From NCBI RefSeq assembly GCF_028598805.1, contig NZ_JAQRFI010000047.1:1-35795 (forward strand): a stretch of DNA of 35,795 nucleotides. The letters run 5' to 3'. Each line of letters starts with the position of its first letter. Position 1 is the first letter of the stretch. The DNA is from Xenorhabdus yunnanensis (GTDB lineage: Bacteria > Pseudomonadota > Gammaproteobacteria > Enterobacterales > Enterobacteriaceae). Shown here one piece after another: positions 35,601 to 35,795 of the stretch. The notes below the pieces were generated by a model. That model was not told the DNA's origin, made no database searches, and saw only the letters and a program-made list of their open reading frames with translations. Made by a program: the position numbers and the translations under genes.

Positions 35601-35795
35601 CAGAGGAGCCAAAGCCCGGTCGGGCAGCGTATTCCTGATTTAAAACTGTATCTGCTGGATGCGCAGCAACAACCGGTGCCGGACGGAGTCGTGGGTGAGT
35701 TGTATGTTGCGGGCGCAGGGCTGGCGCGCGGGTATCTGAATCGCCCGGAACTGACCGCTGAGCGTTTTCTGGCGGATCCGTTTAGTCCAACAAGC
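29700..35795 (+). CDS. NRPS with N-terminal formyltransferase: F-(half C)-A1-T-E/C-A2, open at right edge
   Basis: The frame is open for 2032 codons to the window end. Residues 1-310 form a formyltransferase domain: NYH (N105, H107) and VDRGD (D143) match E. coli Fmt N106/H108/D144 in spacing. Residues about 333-568 resemble only the C-terminal half of a condensation domain and lack HHxxxDG. A1 (about 575-1070) has YTSGSTGIPKG, NGYGPTEG and NGKIDRK; its code reads D774-A-W-T-T-A-G-V-C-K, close to GrsA Phe. Carrier S1116 is in LGGDS. A dual epimerization/condensation domain follows, with HHVMAERGD (H1216) and HHLVGDH (1337-1343). A2 has the code D1850-F-W-N-I-G-M-V-H, the classical threonine code, and is cut before its YRTGD motif. 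Predicted start of product: N-formyl-D-X-Thr. The start is ATG 29700 (GGTTGGG 6 nt upstream) or 29694. Confidence 0.93.
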   Translation, partial: MSIKYACHSEDYGVQSLPAVIIGGTTLAIYCAQQWLRSGQTLSAVVSVDHVFREWAEEQGIYCLDDVAVLEQYCQDHSIAHLFSIVNPHILSPELIEKVKGACFNYHDSPLPRYAGQNATGWALLNQEQDYAVSWHLLVAGVDRGDIVVQIPLAIAADETAFSLNLKCYQAARQGFDQLLASLKQQTLVALPQAVAERSFYAGYRRPPGGGVVRWDNTAAELSALIRALDYGEYYVASLDIPKILLADGTVLLATKLNVLPEPSVQTAGTLLAIGKNELTIATADFDVRISGLKPLEANQPARAEIECDFSQLHIGDILPVITDSQQQCLTEWHENAARHDAFWSQRLLSFSPLALSACMESTGSSGATTSWLYTPWQSWPTADGKDTLLLAFLLVLSRITDRVDLQLGWSKATSASPLTGIMSESVPFHLWMDEERTVAEMLTFLSKEKQRISTLPAYAKTLPWRYPELRSLQPAPTGQCWPILIAEGESEAVAQQLTLHRKPDENSFRLGYNPDSLSGVQIERILSYLDMLGSQLSQDLAQQRCVDLVMLPPSEQDYLINGLNPSLHHRQYQGTLADKISDIARAAPETTALFFDNLQVSYQHYDEQAACWASHLSTCGIKSGDVIAFCTKKKPALFFGILAAWKLGAIYLPLDSDYPAERLALILQDASPTLVLVDENGEKVLSGVLPTGLMMQRLDTQQPGKFAADVLISSDLERLQQTAYIIYTSGSTGIPKGVRVSHANLCSLIDEQGSLLQVNSQSRVLQFASLSFDASIWEMAMAFGYGGALYCPTAHQRLDERALLAFFDTHQITHATLPPALLNQSKELCQGLKGVVLTLAGEAPGIELFHQLSQRNTVINGYGPTEGTVCNVAWRCPENYTGDIAPIGRALGNSKLYLLDVQQRLVPFGSIGELYIGGEAVAQGYLNRSELNAERFIPNPFQPDSAQCLYRTGDLVRYLPDGELLFVGRQDHQVKINGFRIETGDIEAVIKQQGISECTVIVRDSQHHTKRLVAYLVAGDNAEYDINALRQALEKVLPAFMVPAAFVILGSLPLTVNGKIDRKALPEPNHQAFSRELYEAPQGEREHVIATLWAEFLQVKQPGRWDNFFALGGDSLLAMKLIGRLRELGWQTGVEQLFQSPQLHRFASSLQLAQQVTDSASMIPENTSRITPEMLPLLQIDQQSIDAICAQFGADVSNIQDIYPLSPLQEGLYFHHVMAERGDPYLLVTIMAFPERETLQRYLAALQQVIERHDILRTAFIHGPEIAHPVQVVMRRLSLPVTWLELDSHEGDVYAQLRERYDPRHTSLPLDKAPLLQVVAVEDRPNERWLLLHQLHHLVGDHSTLEIIYRELNSLMVQPDITLPSALAFRTLIERTRQNESLLRQREFFSKQLGDITEPCLPYALNPLMTQGESIEELKQIIMPDLNNRLRQQARQRKVSLASIFHLAWARVLSVISGQSQVVFGSVFFGRAYSEGNSQALGMYINTLPARVDVDARAVDAALQHMHQQLAELLAYEQASLITAQQASGIAPPAALFGALLNYRHNSSTAIYTQPLVDFPEVSLIDFNETTSYPLVLSVEDYGDQTGLTLQAVASLSAEQILAYTQLTLTSLVEALEQAPQTPLQQLPVLPATALHALTEQRNLPLRVAPVELCVHQQFEQQAALYPQAIALTYGDQSLSYEQLNQRANQLAHALIQQGVHADSPVALCAVPGLEMMVGLLAILKSGAAYLPIDPTYAVERIRLILDDAQPALVLCDATGERTLQQQGYQAPWLLHDPEVYDLQPQDNPQGRAAPQHLAYIIYTSGSTGTPKGVMIEHRQVSRLFSAVQPWFGFSQQDVWCLFHSFAFDFSVWEIWGALLHGGRLVLVPTEQTRDTAAFYQLLSREGITVLNQTPSAFRSLIAEQRQRPLALALRYVIFGGEALDTALLSGWYESTGESQPQLVNMYGITETTVHVTYRPLTREDSQRSQSPVGQRIPDLKLYLLDAQQQPVPDGVVGELYVAGAGLARGYLNRPELTAERFLADPFSPTS

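Noticed and set aside
13085-35795. Right attachment repeat of the tRNA-Leu island
   Set aside because: I looked for the tRNA 3' end (GTTCGAGTCCGGCCTTCGG) downstream and did not see a second copy in the window.
1-35795. CRISPR arrays, rRNA genes, riboswitches
   Set aside because: No regularly spaced repeats, rRNA-like sequence or recognisable aptamer core was seen on either strand.

Overview
The window reads as a chromosome segment of an insect-associated gammaproteobacterium of the Xenorhabdus/Photorhabdus type. This is inference from gene content: the enterobacterial block valS-holC-pepA // lptF-lptG with near-E. coli protein sequences, a leuX-type tRNA-Leu(CAA) a short distance beyond lptG (in E. 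coli leuX also lies in this neighbourhood), AT-rich intergenic DNA, many IS scars, and a nonribosomal peptide cluster of the kind common in Xenorhabdus.

Layout. 1-25: first codons of a transposase (IS30-like) running off the left edge. 158-3711: accessory genes, namely an orphan amino-acid-binding protein, an omptin outer-membrane protease with its whole active site, and an AzlC/AzlD (YgaZH-like) exporter pair. 3799-12750: conserved core, with valS, holC and pepA on the minus strand, lptF-lptG on the plus strand, an AmpH-like penicillin-binding protein predicted to be a lipoprotein, and a 28-residue single-helix membrane protein. 13000-13084: tRNA-Leu(CAA) with a good sigma70 promoter. 13249-14273: a P4-type integrase broken by two frameshifts and a stop, and cut off by an IS5-family transposase scrap, so this tRNA carries the remains of a genomic island.

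14393-17383 is a more GC-rich stand-alone A-T-R protein (adenylation, carrier, NAD(P)H thioester reductase) ending in a clean terminator. Then come a P-loop kinase-like gene, a p-aminobenzoyl-glutamate locus (abgR, abgA and a truncated abgT; abgB is missing), a dicarboxylate/amino-acid symporter, and a divergent pair of a HypT-like LysR regulator and an Asp/Glu racemase-family protein. 25110-26848 is a scrapyard: two fused IS1 tails, an orphan C-terminal toxin piece with an immunity-like gene, and an IS1-family element with a frameshifted insA.

26960-35795 (open at the right edge) is a biosynthetic cluster on the plus strand: an Fe(II)/2-oxoglutarate dioxygenase (TauD/SyrP type), a cyclic-peptide-export ABC transporter, and a large NRPS. 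The NRPS starts with a formyltransferase domain whose catalytic Asn/His/Asp have the same spacing as methionyl-tRNA formyltransferase. It continues with a half condensation domain, A1 (hydrophobic/aromatic-like code), a carrier, a dual epimerization/condensation domain and A2, whose specificity residues equal the classical threonine code. The predicted product begins N-formyl-D-X-Thr, which resembles szentiamide-type N-formylated depsipeptides. The clustered hydroxylase may add something not known from that family.
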